A model generated the notes under the pieces. That model saw only the letters and a program-made list of their open reading frames with translations. It did no database searches and had not been told where the DNA came from. This document shows positions 11,153 through 24,600 of a DNA stretch of 64,000 nt, one piece after another; the first letter of the stretch is position 1; each line of letters opens with the position of its first letter. Source of the DNA: Edolisoma coerulescens (taxonomy: Eukaryota; Chordata; Aves; Passeriformes; Campephagidae); the NCBI GenBank assembly GCA_013397115.1, contig VWZW01007179.1, positions 368,579 through 432,578 on the forward strand, in the 5' to 3' direction. A program made the translations under genes and the position numbers.

Positions 11153-13855
11153 GGAAATGCCGCTGCTGATCCAGTGCTGCAGACAACGCTGCATGGGCCT
11201 TCTGGAGCGTGGCTGAAACAGCAGCAAATCCCCTGGGAGGGCCATAAATCCCTGGGACTTCTCACGGGCATGGGGCGTTAACTCTTGTGTGCGTGCTGTC
11301 GCGTTGAAATTCTGCATGGGAGAGAGCTCCTGCTCTGTGCTTCTTCTCATGCACCAACCAACACATCAGTGTGGCTGGGATGAACACCCTAAAGGCCTTC
11401 ACCATCTCTGCAGGGTGCTTTTGAGGGGCACAGGTCTATCAGACAAACCACAATATGCATGTTTATTTGACTGCCTAAAACACAACCTGCATCCTGGTGT
11501 TCCTTGTGGCTTCTGTCTCCTCTCCCACGAAAAGGTGCATGCTGTGCCTGGCACAAACCAGACAACCCTGCTCCACCCTGGTGGTGAGGGAACATCAGCC
11601 CTGAATTTGTATTTCTGCAGGATGAGAGATGATAGGGGTTTATTATTACCTCTAGAAATGATGTTGCAATATTGGTCAGTCACCACTAGCAACTGAAGTT
11701 GTAATGAAGTCATACTTCAGCTCCAAAGCACTGCTTTTTAATTCTGTTTGGTGGTTGGGGTTTTTTATTATTATTTATTTTGGTTTGTGAAGGGTTTTTT
11801 TCTATTTTTTTTTTTCTTCTGCTGGCAACTAATCTGGTATACAAATATCTGACCTTACTGGAACATTTGGGCAACTTACGTGTTATGAAGTCTCCTTCAC
11901 TTGCTAAAGAAATGAATGTCGCAATTTTCCTGATTCTGAGAATACATCCTTCTGTGAATTAACATTTCACAGAAGCTGCACTTATGTGTTTTGGAGGAGG
12001 AAAAGATAGGAGGGAAAAAAAAAGAAGTGAAGAAGACATTCAAAAAAATCCCATAAATTGTCTGTAGTCCTCACCAGATGTGTGAGAAGTGCACATAGTT
12101 TTGAATAAGGGAGCTGTGACAGTTGATTTCTCCACACACAAAAAAATAGAGTATATTATGCCACAAGGTAGAATGAACAGCAGCCCAGTTTATAGTTTAA
12201 ATGGCTTGGGAGCTTCCAGAAAAATCTTTTGCATCAAACCTTTAGTGCTATTGCCACCATGTGGTGAAACTCGACAAAAGGCACCGTTAGCTGCCACAAA
12301 ATTTATTTGTTCGTTGTGATTTATTTCATATTGATGTATTTGGAGAGATTTAGAGGCCACTCTATTTTTAATAATGACAGGAGTTAAAGTCCTTATCTTG
12401 CCTTCTCAGAGAGAAGATGCAGAAAGTTCTGCCGCGTTTCAAGTCACAGCTGAAGTGAAGTTCCCAAAACGAGCTGGCATTTTCAGCTGGATTCAGGCTC
12501 TGGGGACCCTCCAGCTCTCCTGCAGCTTTCTCAGACTCCTCCCAGTTGTCTCAGGCTGTCGATAATCCCCCTCTAACCAGCCATGGCATGGGCACTGCTA
12601 CAATAAAATGCATTTCCACACGGGAGAACTCCCCTAACCCACTTTCCATGGGCACAGTGAGCAGCCCTTCCTCTGCCCACCCCTGGCACCTGGCACTGGG
12701 ACTTGTAACCAGGCTGGAGATTTTCAGCTCCTGGGAGAACCCTCCTCATGAGCAACACCTTTTGTGCTGCTCGGATGAAAAGTGGTTGGAGGAGAGGTGA
12801 ACCAACAGGGCCGAAATTCGGGGCAGTTCTGGCAGCTGCCTTTGGAGCTCTAATTTGTTTCCCCTAAAATATGTCTAATAGAGATTTTTCAGAAAGAACA
12901 CTGGCAAGATGCCTTATTACTGATGCAAACCTATTTTTTTTTCCTTTTTAAGGTCACAAAGCCTGTATTTTGTTTTTTACAGCAGTTTGCCCAGTATTTT
13001 AACCAGTGCATTAGGTTATTAGAACAATGTATGTTCCAGTTGGATTATCATGTCCATTTCCCCGCAGGTCTGGTTCCTCCACTGCTGATAAGCACATTTT
13101 AGCAGATAAAACAGTTACCAAGCATTTGATCCATACCTATCCCAATGCCATTTTTCTTTCCATTTAATCCTGTCCTCTGCCCTGCCCTTTTTTTTTTTCT
13201 TAAAAAAAGAGCCAGCCTAGATTCAAACATTTAAACCATAGTACCAGTTTTGCCTTTGTCCCTTTGCGTGGCTGAGGGCCTTGCGAATGGCAAGGACAAG
13301 AGCAGGGATTGTGGCCATGCCAGGATTTTTCTGTGCTGTGGGTTAGGTCTGAGAGCACAACAATCATCCAACATGCCCAACGCCCCATCCCAACAGGTGG
13401 TCCAAGGCATCTACTGCTTGCCTCATTCACAAGCCAGATTTATTGAAGCCTGTTTCCAATTCAGGCTGTTTAATGGTTCCTTTATTTCTGTGTGCGTGTG
13501 AGCCGAGTTCACCCAGTTCAGCGACTGCAGTCAGCCACCCTAAATCCCCTGTCCTGGTGCACTTACAGAAATGAGCATTTATGGCACTGAATTCAGCTGA
13601 CCTGACTGAGAAAGCTGCAGCAACAGACACGAGCCATGCTCAGGAGTGTCTTGACTGGCTCTGGCGTGGCAGTGAAGGACACAACAGGCAATCCATATGT
13701 AGACACTGCAGAGGTGCATACATCACCCTACACCACCCTATGTATCTGTATTTTTACACGCAGTTCCCTGCAGTGAATCTTCAGGCAGCCTTCTCCTCCC
13801 CTCCTCAGCGAGGGATGTCGCTGGAAATCTTGGCTGCTTCAACTTTGGTTTAACT

Positions 13856-13879
13856 CAGACCAGACCAGACCAGACCAGG
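13856..13879 (+). repeat. (CAGAC)4 short tandem repeat
   Basis: Four exact CAGAC units followed by CAGG. It is too short to imply function. Confidence 0.9.
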
Positions 13880-16800
13880 CTGAAGCTGCCTCTGCCCCTC
13901 CTGAACAAAGAGCTCCTCCAGGCATCAGCCAGGGATGGCTCCTGGGCTGCCGTGTTCCTGCCCACCGTGGGAACAGCCTGTCCCCTCGCAGCTCCTCTGG
14001 CTGCCCTCCACCCTCATCAAGAGTGTGGGAGAGGACCCCCTGATTGATTGACGTGGGCATGGAAGACCTGAGGTGGTTCTAAAGCCAAATTGGGGAAAAA
14101 AAAATCCCTCGCCAATCTGGGAGAAAAGTTGGCTGAAGTGAAAGAGGCTTGTGGAAGTTTTTGAATGAAGTGAAGTAAGATACACACCCTCTTGCCCCCA
14201 GTTTTTCATTGCGGTTCCAGGCATGGTTTTGTTTGACTGAAAACTCAGTGTTGTCTTTAATTTTCAGGCTATTTATCCTTCTTGAAGCTTGTGAAGTGAT
14301 TTTTATGAAAAGAAAACCAGTGTTTGCAAAACAATTCAAAGAGTTGAACTTTGGGAAGCATCAGAACATGAACTGTGAAGTTTTTTCAGAATAAGACATT
14401 TCCTATAAGGATCACTGAAACAATATATTTTGAAATTCATGAAAATTATTCCTTTGCCTTTATTCTTAGTTTTTAGGGGGTGGTTTTTTTATGACTGGGA
14501 AGATTTCAGAACAAGTTTTCTGGTGTATTTTTGTTTTTCACTCATTCAAAAAATAGTGTTTAAAAAATGACCAGATTGGGTTTGTCTGAACACTCCCATC
14601 CCATTTAAAAGGCAGACATCTGTGTTCTAGCTGGTTATAGGTGCAAATGGAGGAAGAGGGTGGGCTCAGGGGAAATAAAGCCTCCCTGTATCCTGTATTT
14701 ACCTGTCTGTTGATGTGTGCCATCATCCCTGCAGCATCGCCACAGAACACCCTTTTTCTGTGATTCTGGCTGACTCACGTTCTGGAGCTGCTGCTCACTT
14801 CTCAGGCGCAGCAGATGGCTGAATGTGGGTATGATAAACCCACATAATAACAAGCAGCCATGTGGCCAAAAAGTTGCTTTGTTGCCCTCACCTTCCCCGT
14901 GTCCGGTGGCACCAGCAGCGCCTCTTTCCACGGCTCGTGTTACGCCGCTGCTTCTGCCAACCAGCCGTCGTGCTCCTGCCCAAACCTGACCCCCGAGCCC
15001 AAAGTCTGGGCTGGGGAGTTGAGTGTTTTTCCTTTTACATTATCAAATGTATCCATGGAACCCTCTGAGTGCCTGTAACAACCACGCAGCCCCATCCGTT
15101 CACTGCAAGAGCCTGCCCCGAGCCTCGTCAGAAGATAATGGGGCTTTAATCCCAGCAAGACTCACCCTTTTGAACTGTGCTCTTGAGCAAAAAAGTACAC
15201 GAGGCAAACACAGCCCTTGGCACATCTGCATGGAAAAACTTCATAGTGCTCCTTGGCTTGGCCTCCTGAGAGGGAGTCTGAGCTCTTGCTCTGTCAGTCA
15301 GATGGGATTTTTACTCCTTTTTTTTTTTTGGTTTGCTCTGTTGTTGGGAGAGAGAGGATCTCTAGTTGCCAGATACCAAACTCTGTATGATCTCCTTGAG
15401 CAGTCAGTGAAAAAACATATTTATTTCCCTTTCTATAAATGGCTGTGAGAGAACTGTGGCTTTCTCCAGGGTTTAGTCTTCTTTAGGCTGGATTTTAGGT
15501 AGGTCGCAATGACAGTCATTGAGGTTCATGATGGAAACTCAGGTGAGGTTCTCAGCTAGAAAAACGTTCCTTGCGATTAATGGCAAATTTATCCCAAAAT
15601 CTCAGAAGCATTGACCAGGCTAAAGATACTGTTCTCACCAAGGAAAGCTGCGAGTGGTGAATTTAGCAGCTATTCCAGCTGAAATAACACCAGGGCCCTC
15701 TTTTTCCTCTTTACGAGCTGAACTTCTGCAGTGGGACTCCAGCATCTTTCTCTCCCTGTGCAATTCAGCCTGTTTTTTCTGTAAATATCTGTACATGTTA
15801 ACGTTAGAGACAGAAGGTATGATAAACTCCCATTAAGGGTTCAATGCCAGTAAATGAAAGAAAAAAAGCATTGAAATGATTACTTGACTTAAAATTCCCT
15901 GTTTGGCTCTGGCAGGGTTCCAAGGCACATGATTGCCAAGGTCACACACTTTGATGAAATTCCCTGGCACAGTGGGGGAGTTAAAATACTGTATTGTAGC
16001 TCCTTTTGCTGTGGGGAAATCTTACAAATGTTGTTTATTTGGTATCTTTCCTGCCTCCAGTCATTCCCCACTTCAGACTAGGAAGGAATCAGCTCTCATG
16101 AAGTAAACAGGGTCAGAGCTGGTGGGGTGTTGGGATGGGAACTGGGTGAATGTTTGTGGCCAAATATTTCATCAGAAGAAAAGGAAAAAATGTGGATGCG
16201 AGTCCTCCTGACATGCTTGCAAATTAAATCATGTTTCTCAGGTGCTTGAGCCAAGAGCAGATGATAACTAAGAGTAATTCAGAATAATAATTCATAATGC
16301 TCCAATCTTGCAATGCTCTCAAGATGAAGCTTTGCTTTGCTTTCCTTTGATTCCAACATTTTTGTTGGAACTTTTGTTTAGAGATGGAACTAAATGTGTT
16401 TGTGCTTCAAGGAGAGAGGACTAATGGAAATTAAATATTTCATGGTTGATTTTTACTAAAAGTGTTTTGCTTGAGTGAAATTTAAGGTGTTTTTTTTCCA
16501 GTCCCAGATAGTGGGTGTTAAAAAAATCAGGTGGAACTCCCTGAGACCTGCTGTTCAAAGCTAAAAATGAGGTTGTCTTTGGTGGTAGATCTTCACCCCC
16601 TGGTCGTTCTTGAGGAAGCACATTTGCTAACCAAGGACCAGTGTTGGCTGTGACATCCTCAGACCTTCCAGATCTTTGGGTTTCAACGCAAATCTCGCTG
16701 TATTTGATGTATAAAACGCCTCATCTCCTGGAGCTGATTCCCCATGTGACAATTTCAGCTCTTCATTAGGACAACTTCAACACTCCGGATTTATGGGGAA

Positions 16801-18064
16801 CAAAACTTGTTTAATGTGTCCCAAGTCACTCCTCATTCTCAAAAGTTAAACTGCAAATGGAGAAAACCCAAAATGCAGAGAAGGTGTTGACCTGGAAGGA
16901 AGGGTTTGAACAAAACTCCAGGTATTTTAACTAATGTAGGGGTTTGATTCCTGAAGTATTGGGTGCACTAAGGCAAGCAACTGTGCCCCGAATGTTGCAG
17001 ACTACCCCTAAAGAGATACTGGTTTCTTATCTGGAAGCACCTGCCTTTGAGCAGCCTTTCCTGGTTTTCCAGTTTGTTGGAAGGTGCTAGGATGTACCTT
17101 AGCACCGCTAATTTATATTTGTTATTGTCTGTCATGGCAACTTTATTTATAGTTGATTAAAGCCCTTGGTTAGGGAGGCTGAATTCGTACAAGCAGCTCT
17201 TGGCTGCTCTAAATTAAAGGGAGGCCAATATTTATGGAAAACAGAATATGGCAGAAAACCTAGGGTTTTGTGGTTACTACAGAATGTCCCCATTGTTTTC
17301 TTTTCTGGTGCTCTTCCCTCGCTGCTTGCCTTCAATGGCCAGGTTTGATTTTGTTTCTTGACAGAATGCCTTGCCAAAACCACTGGTTTCTGATTCAAAT
17401 CACAGTCTGACAGCACTTTGGATGGGTAGATGGAGGAGATCTTCTCCAGCTCCTTGAAAAGAAAATAGGATTTCTCCTCATGCTGATGTCTTTTATGAGA
17501 ATGGTGCTGCAAAACAGCCACCTTTGCACACAGACAAAATTAAAACAGAGAACCTGGAAGGAATAAGGAGCTTTCCAAAGGAAAAAAGATGTACCCTCAA
17601 ATCTAAGTTTTTCCCAGCTGGAGCACTGTCCTTCTTTGCATGTTGCATGCAGGGCTGTGGAGGAGCTGGAGATGTCCCAGATCTGGGGGGATCACGCAGC
17701 AGGTGGGTTCCTGTGAGGTGTTCCTCGCTCTGTGAGGACTTGAGGTGGGGGCTGTGGCTTCTGCCACTCCTCTGTGTGACTAAAGGACATGGATTTCCTA
17801 AGTGTCCCTCTCTGCAGATACTTTCCTTGGAGGACCATGGTTTGCCCCGTTTCTGTTCACCCACAGCTGGGATTCCCTGTGGGCTCATGAGAGCAGCTGG
17901 GAGCGTGCACATCCATCACGCTCGGCGTGAGAAGAGAGGTGTCCCCAGCCTGCTCCCACCGTGTGTCCCCTGCTCTGGCACCAGACCCAAACCCCTTCCT
18001 GCCCCTCAGACCCCCCCAGGCTGGCTCAGCCCCCAGTCTCAGCAACTGCAAGCCAACAACCAGA

Positions 18065-18190
18065 GCCCAAACTGGGGGCCCTGCTTTTAATTAGAGGATT
18101 AGGCTGAAGGAGGAGGAGACATCCTTGCAGCTCTCCTAATTTTAACCATAGTTAGCGCCTAATTAATGAAACATTTAACTTGTCTGGGAC
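18065..18190. promoter_or_regulatory. Candidate TAAT-rich regulatory element
   Basis: Five TAATT/ATTA cores in about 110 bases (TTTTAATTAGAGGATTAGG, CTCCTAATTTTAACC, GCGCCTAATTAATGAAAC), flanked by GC-richer DNA. The spacing suggests clustered homeodomain sites. Unproven. Confidence 0.25.
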
Positions 18191-19430
18191 ATGGGCTTGG
18201 TGGGGGGAGAGATACCCCAGGCCAATCAGCACTGATGTATTCTGTTTCCCTTGCACCGAGGCAGAGCATTTCTAAGTGATGTGTGTGTGATTGCTTCCAG
18301 ATTTACGATTATTTCCATCCTTTTAATGCCGAATTAAAAAAAAAAAAAACAACCCAAAAACCAAAAAACCCTCCAAAGAAGTTGGTTTGGCATAATCTAA
18401 TTTTCTCATGTGAAACAGTTTGTAGACCAGATGACCCCAAACAATGGGAGAGTTTGTCTGAGCCTGGCTGCTCTTGTTGCAGGCAGCCTTCCTCCTGTAA
18501 CCAAATGCGACATTGTCCCTTATTGACACTCCTCAGCTCAGCTCGGGGACTCCAGGTCTGCTGCCCTGGCCAGGCTGCAGTGCCTGGCACATGCTGAGCA
18601 CATCACAGCAGGTGAGACTGGATGTGCATCCTGGCAAGGAGAGGGCCAAAACCAGACTGAGTTGGAATTTTTTCCCCACAGTGTAGCAGATTTTGGAAAT
18701 TCTGTGCGAGGTTACACAGGGTTTAAGGGATGTGACCCTGGACTGGTTAGGATACAGATGAACTCAAGAGCTTTTAGAACCCATCTGACTGAATTGTATC
18801 TTAATTATCTCAATTCATAGAAGCTTCCCTTAGCTGGAAAACTGCATTTCACCCAACGAGCTGCTGAGGGGCTCCTTGGCTGGCAAGGAAAGGAAGGTCT
18901 CCAGCACTTTAGGCTTGCGTGTGGGGAAAGAAAAAGCCTCAGGAACTGGAAGGCTCCAGCAAACTCTGCTCACAGCAAAAACAATCTCCTCTGCCAGGGT
19001 GTGACCCTACCAGTATGTGGGAATTAGATTAAAATGGGAACTAAAGAATTTATAGAGCTAAACTGCATACCTGCCCTGCCCCCTCCTTTTATTTATTCTG
19101 TACTCCTTGGTTTTCATGCAGTAGCTCTGGCATCTAAAACTAGGTGTGGACCTTGCTCCCTGGACTAAATCCAGACATGGAGAAAGGGACTGGACCCCAG
19201 TGTTGGTCTGGTTTTGGTGCTGTCGATGCCATCAGCAATGGAAGGGAAATAGTAGCTCTGAGAAAAGAATTAGAAAATAGAAAAAAAAATCCAAGTGACT
19301 TTTAATTCATAATTAATAATTTAGATCCAGCTGCATTCTGCTGTGATCAGGGTATAAAAGAGAAACAGGGAATTAGTGGTCCTCCCACTCCGGCTTCTCT
19401 GTCTGGGCGCTCTGTTCTCTTTCCTTCTTC

Positions 19431-19451
19431 TTTTTTTTTTTTTTTTTTTTT
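19431..19451 (+). repeat. Poly(T) tract
   Basis: A pure run of about 21 T after a CT-rich stretch. It might be the poly(A) tail of an old minus-strand retroposed copy, but nothing recognisable lies next to it. Confidence 0.85.
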
Positions 19452-19949
19452 GGTGGTTTTCATTTCTTTGCTAATTGATTTATTTAATATATGAAACAAA
19501 TTCAGCTAGACAGAGGAATTCATGGTTTATTCTGAAGGGAAAATATTCTGGACATTTGTGTTCAAGCATCCCGGGATGGCAGCAGCAGGGCAAACCCCAG
19601 TGTTACTCTTATCTTCCCACACTGCTGATGCTGGTATTGCCACACCATCGACACCTTCAGATGGGGAGGTCTGCACATAATTGAATGGGCTCACACCAGA
19701 GCAGGCCCAGAGAAGCAGGAGATGTCACTCCTGGTGTCCAGTGTGAGACTGAGGGGAGGACTAGTTCATGGGTGACTGTAGCTGCTCGTATAATTTATTG
19801 TGATGTCCCTTTTTCTCTACAAGAGGCCAGATGTAAGCAATGAACAGGATCCTCACAGAAGGAATCTCTGCTTTCTAGTCCTGAGCTGGCAAAGCCCAGG
19901 GCTGGAATCAGTGCCAGGAAAATCAAGGAAACAATTCTCCAAAAATTAA

Positions 19950-19985
19950 ACAAAAACAAACAAACAAACAAAAAATAAATAAAGA
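19950..19985 (+). repeat. (CAAA)n/(AAAT)n simple repeat
   Basis: Several AAAC units grade into AAATAAATAAAG. The minus strand reads as a Phe/Leu-rich frame that is only a shadow of the repeat. Confidence 0.85.
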
Positions 19986-20439
19986 AAATAGAAAATCCAG
20001 TGACATTTAACTCTGAAAATCTCACTGCAGTGATCGGAATGTTTTACCTGAGGTGATCCAGGGGTGAAGGTGGAGCAGGGAGGAATTCTCACCTTGAGCT
20101 GACTGCTATGAAAGGCTGATAACACCTGCCTGTGGCCAGTCAAACCCATCCCCATGGGGCAGATGGCCAGCAGGGCACTCCTGTCTCCACCTACAAGGGG
20201 ACCTCGACCTCTGCAGAGTTTCTAGCCCGGTTTGTGTCATCCTTGCCATTTGCTCTGGCCCACGGGAGAAGGGCATGGCCTTGACTCCTGGTAAGATAGC
20301 TGCCCTCTCTGTTGAACTGTAGGAATGTAGGAAGAATTCCCAAAAGTTGGTGGTTTCAGAGGTCCCCCTCCATCCAACACTTTATTATTCATATCCTTGA
20401 GATTTACTCTAGCCACATGTCTTTTTGTGCTTGTCTTTG

Positions 20440-20740
20440 CAGTTTATTTTGCAATCCTTCCAATTAGCATACAAGTGAATGACATTGTGAATATTAAAAT
20501 GATTTTCATTTCTTTCCAGAGACAATAGCCATGTGAGTCAGCAGGGCTCCGCTAATCTACGCTGAAGATTTCAGAGCTGTTGAAGCTGGTTTAAAAGGCA
20601 TGGGAACTCGTGGTTGTGGAGTAGCTCATTATACACTCATTATGATCCCACCCTTGAAGGTGAGGAGCGCTGAACATTTGATTAGAGTGCTGTTAGAAAT
20701 AAAACAAATGTGTCTGAAAAATCTGTGAATCGGTAAATCA
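20440..20740. promoter_or_regulatory. Candidate conserved non-coding element
   Basis: AT-rich complex sequence containing TTCCAATTAGCATACAAGTG and GTAGCTCATTATACACTCAT, plus CGCTAATCTACGCTGAAG with two CpGs. No exon signals fit. Texture-based call. Confidence 0.2.
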
Positions 20741-21307
20741 TGTTGAGGGAAAAAGCCAATAATGAAAAAAGCCCCAGAGGGTGCATGGACAGAGAGACAG
20801 ACTTATATCAGCCCAGAGATTTGCTCTTCTCAGCCAAACACATCGCAGTGTTGATCAGATGCCTTCCTGCAGTGGACCTGGGGCTCATGTCTGACTGCAT
20901 TGCTTCGGATTACAAAGACATTTTTCTGCTTCCTTCCGAGGACAAACTGCAGAGCCGTGGGAGCCGGCTGGAGGTCAGGGTGGTCTTAATCTCCTCCTGC
21001 ATCTTTCCTTCCCTGCCTTGCTCCGGGGCCCTAATCTAGGCAGGCACGGCGGGCTGTCCGCAGGCTCACACCCCGCTCACAGAGCCCCAGCACCATGCCA
21101 GAGCACAGCACCCTCTGTGCCCTGCTCCCTGCCCCTGCCCCTGCCCTGCCAGCCTCCACAAGCTCCGTGCAGGCAGTTGGGGTGGGAGGGCAGGAGCAGA
21201 AGATGCAGCCAGGTGAGCCAGAGGATGCTGCCTGTCCTTGCTGCCCTCTGATCTGGGTGTTCGAGCTGAGCACCAGGCTGCAAAGGGCAGAGGGGCTGCA
21301 GAGGGGG

Positions 21308-21657
21308 ATTCAGCCTTCCAGTGCCTAAAGGGGCACAGGAGAGCTGGAGAGGGACTTCCTACAAGGGCACGGAGTGACAGGACAAGAGAGAATGGCTTTC
21401 AAATAAAAGATGGTAGATTCAGATTGGATACCAGGAAGAAATTCCTTACTGCGAGGGTGGTGAGGCCCTGGCACAGGCTGTCCAGAGAAGTTGTGGATGG
21501 CCCAACCCTGGAAGGGTTCAAGGCCAGCCTGGATGGGGCATTGAGCAACCTGGGATAGTGGAATGTTCCCTGCCTTTGGCAGGGGGGTTGGAACAAGATG
21601 ATCTTTAAGGTCCCATCCAGTCCAAGCAATTCTGTGGTCCATGCTTCTGTGATTCAT
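21308..21657 (+). mobile_element. CR1 LINE 3' end, sense orientation
   Basis: The stretch follows the CR1 3' terminal consensus: GCTGGAGAGGGACTTCCTAC, then GGAAGAAATTCCTTACTG, GAGGGTGGTGAGGCCCTGGC, AGAAGTTGTGGATGGCCC, GGGGGGTTGGAACAAGATGA and TCTTTAAGGTCCCATCCAGT. It ends in a degenerate octamer tail (ATTCTGTGG, TTCTGTGATT). It is 5'-truncated, as most avian CR1 copies are. The open frames across it are remnants, not a gene. Confidence 0.92.
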
Positions 21658-24600
21658 GTGTGTCCTGGAAGGCCCCTCCTGGAATTTCCTATATAGGCCA
21701 AGATCTGTCAGAGGTACCTGAAACATTTTTGAAGTGTCCCATCACAGTCGTGAGGTGTTTGCAAGCAAATATTAAAACTAGGTAGGTAGGGGCTGCATTT
21801 TCTCTCACCATAATGTGTGTGCAGAGACAGACAGACAATAAAATCTCCTTTTAAATGCTGATCAGGCAGTGGCTCAGAGGTTAAAGCCATAAAGATTTAA
21901 CTGGTTTATCCACATGGGAAGGTGCTGCCTGGCCCATCTCCATTGCTGACACGCTCTGCCACTGCTGAGCTTCAGAGAGTCCCGTTACTGCAGAATGAAA
22001 AACCTTTGGGACATTTTCAAAAGGGCTGGGTCTTGTGTCCTTGCACATCTTAATCTCACTAGAAGCATTCTGGATACCTTCCTGGATCAATGCCCTTGAG
22101 GAATTTGAGGGAAAACATTCCCACTGTTGGCTCTGCTAAGTTAAGCAGTGATCTACCTGTCTGCCTTTAAAATAAAATCCCCATGGACTTCTCGCAGCCA
22201 TTACCTGCTGCACTGTACTGTTTGTGATCCTCTCCAAGAAAGAAACAGGACGTGAAGATTGAGCCAAGGAGTCTGCAGTGTTTGGAAGCACAGAGTGCTC
22301 CCAGCTTTGGCAGGCTCAGCACCCTGCCCACCCAAGTGGCAGCTGGAAAAAAGCTCAGTAGCTCCCTTTTTTTTTGGCTAATAGTGACCTGGGAGTGACG
22401 TTCCTGTTCTTGAGGACCTTCTTTGGAAATTTCCTTGGACAGATTAGGCTCAAAAGGTTGGTTTCATTTTTTTATACTCTGAGATCTGGTGACCTGATTC
22501 TCAATTCCAGCAAATGAAGAATTCTGTGGCCTCGCATTTCTTTCATGAAGAGAAGTGGAAAGAAACGTTTCCATGAGTGACTGTAATGATCTTTTTCTTG
22601 CTGGTTTTGGCATCAGTAACCATACTCCATTCTGATCTAATTTGTGGCATTTCCTCCTCATATTTGTTGTTTTATACTATATATTGAAATATGATGTATC
22701 CATAATATAGAAAATATGTTCTATATTTCTGAGCACATTTATACAAAGGCTAATTCTTATGCTGTAATTTGAAAAACATGAATCAAACTCAAAAATTAAA
22801 AGGAAAAACTGCCTTAAACACACTTAAGGTAATGGCATGCTTTCAGGAAAAACAAGAATGTATTCATTTTTATACCAAGTCAAATGTACCCTGGAAGAAG
22901 ATCTGGGTATTAAATGTTCACTTATTTTAAAATTGGTGCTATATTGTAACTTGAACAGGAAGAGGTAATCAATCTTTACATGGTTACATAAATAAAGCAA
23001 ACTACTTAATTTGTTATGAGTTACAAAGACCTGGACTCCTAACAGGAATTGAGTGCATTTGTGAATTTATGTAACAAACATAGCACTACCAACACCAAAT
23101 TACATCTCAATCAATGTTAAAAGGCACCTGACATTTCCCTTTGATTTATGGATTAACCTTTACAGTTAATACAGTCTAACATTCATTGTTTTCATCAGTT
23201 TGTGGTTTGGTAGCAACCCCACAGTTCATTGCTGGGAATTGACTAAATTAATAGCTTTTCCCACCATGATCAACCAGCTAATGAAAAAGGTCTATTTTGC
23301 ACAGCTGGTGGATGCTAATATTTAAACAAACAAAACAAACCTCTATGAAGGACAAATGAGTCTTGGGTCCTGATTCTGCCAGTCAAGTTATTTATCTCAG
23401 GAAACCAAGGTGCACCTATTGACTGGGGTTAAATCTGGCTAAAATGTAATGTATTAAACCCAAAGTGACATGAAAGCAGTCCCAATGCGTCAGCCAGGGG
23501 AATACATTTTATTTCAGGATCAATTTGCAGGCAAAAAAATAGAAAGTTTGCATTCCTCGTTGTCTGACATGTTCTCTCTTTGGCATGGAAAATATTGGGG
23601 AAAAAAAATGTATAGGTAGCTTTGCCAAGTTCTGCTCCCATTAATACTGCTCAGATGCTGAGGGATTATGTACTAGAATGACAAAGCATCAAGCAATTAT
23701 CTGCATCAATTTGTGGAAATAATTCAGATACAAAAGAGTTTTCTTGAATAAAGAATAACACTGCCTTAAAATAACCCAGCTACCCCTCCAAATTACTCTG
23801 ATTGAGGGCTAATTATCTTAGCGAGGAAAACATTATGCAACTTGAACTGATTTTAGTGATGACAAGTCAGTTTACTGGGGGACCTTTCATTTCAAGCATC
23901 ATTTTGCACGCATTTAATCAACGCGAAATTGCCATCAACTTTTGCATTGCAAGCAGAAGGAGATTAGCACCTGGTTAAGGGTGACACAGTCTGGTTTCAC
24001 ACAAGCCGTGGAGAAGACAGGACAGGCTCGCCCAATTTCCAGATATGCTCATCTTCCACTTCATCGTGATCAAAGATAGACCAAAACTAAGAGCTTTGAG
24101 AAAATTGACAGGTTTGGTTACACTTGTACAACTCTTCTGAAGTTATTTTTTCCTAGACAGTTCAGCATAGCAGTGAAATTTCCACTCTGTCCCATTTGGA
24201 GGAAGAAAAAGTTCAGTAACAAAAGTCACTTTCACAGCATTTTGGCACGTCTGCTTCCTCACGCTCTCTAATATTCATTTTTCTTAAGGTTCACAGAAGA
24301 TTTCCAAGCCTTAAAAGTCAGGGTTCATCAGAGCCAAGCTTTTGTTTGAATTGCAAACATCTGGCAGCGCAAAGAGACAGAAAGTGCTACGCTGCATCCC
24401 TGTTACAGCTCACAGTGGCCTCAGCAGATGCTGCCTTGCACCTTCAGCAGCAGTTGCAGGTGGAAAATCTCTGTAATTCCAGGGTGGATTTGTCTGTTTT
24501 ATCCACACTCACAGCTAAATTCTGCTGTGGCTTAGTCCTACACACAAAGCCCCAGCGACTTCTGAAGGGCAGAGGAGGGCACAGCTCATTAATAAAAGGT

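Larger units (their letters stand above)
11153..21307. other. Intergenic, no gene recognised
   Basis: It holds short tandem repeats, a poly(T) tract and two TAAT-rich candidate elements. The longest frame (17524-18090 plus) has no domain, starts without context and is probably chance. Confidence 0.6.

Noticed and set aside
13856..13879. (CAGAC)4 as a functional motif array
   Set aside because: Four units of a 5-mer arise easily by slippage; kept only as a simple repeat.
17524..18090. The longest open frame (188 residues, plus strand)
   Set aside because: No domain, biased Pro/Ser/Cys composition from GC-rich DNA, no splice or promoter context.
21325..21726. Overlapping frames of up to 133 residues near 21.4 kb
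   Set aside because: They are explained by the CR1 3' end, which is non-coding here.
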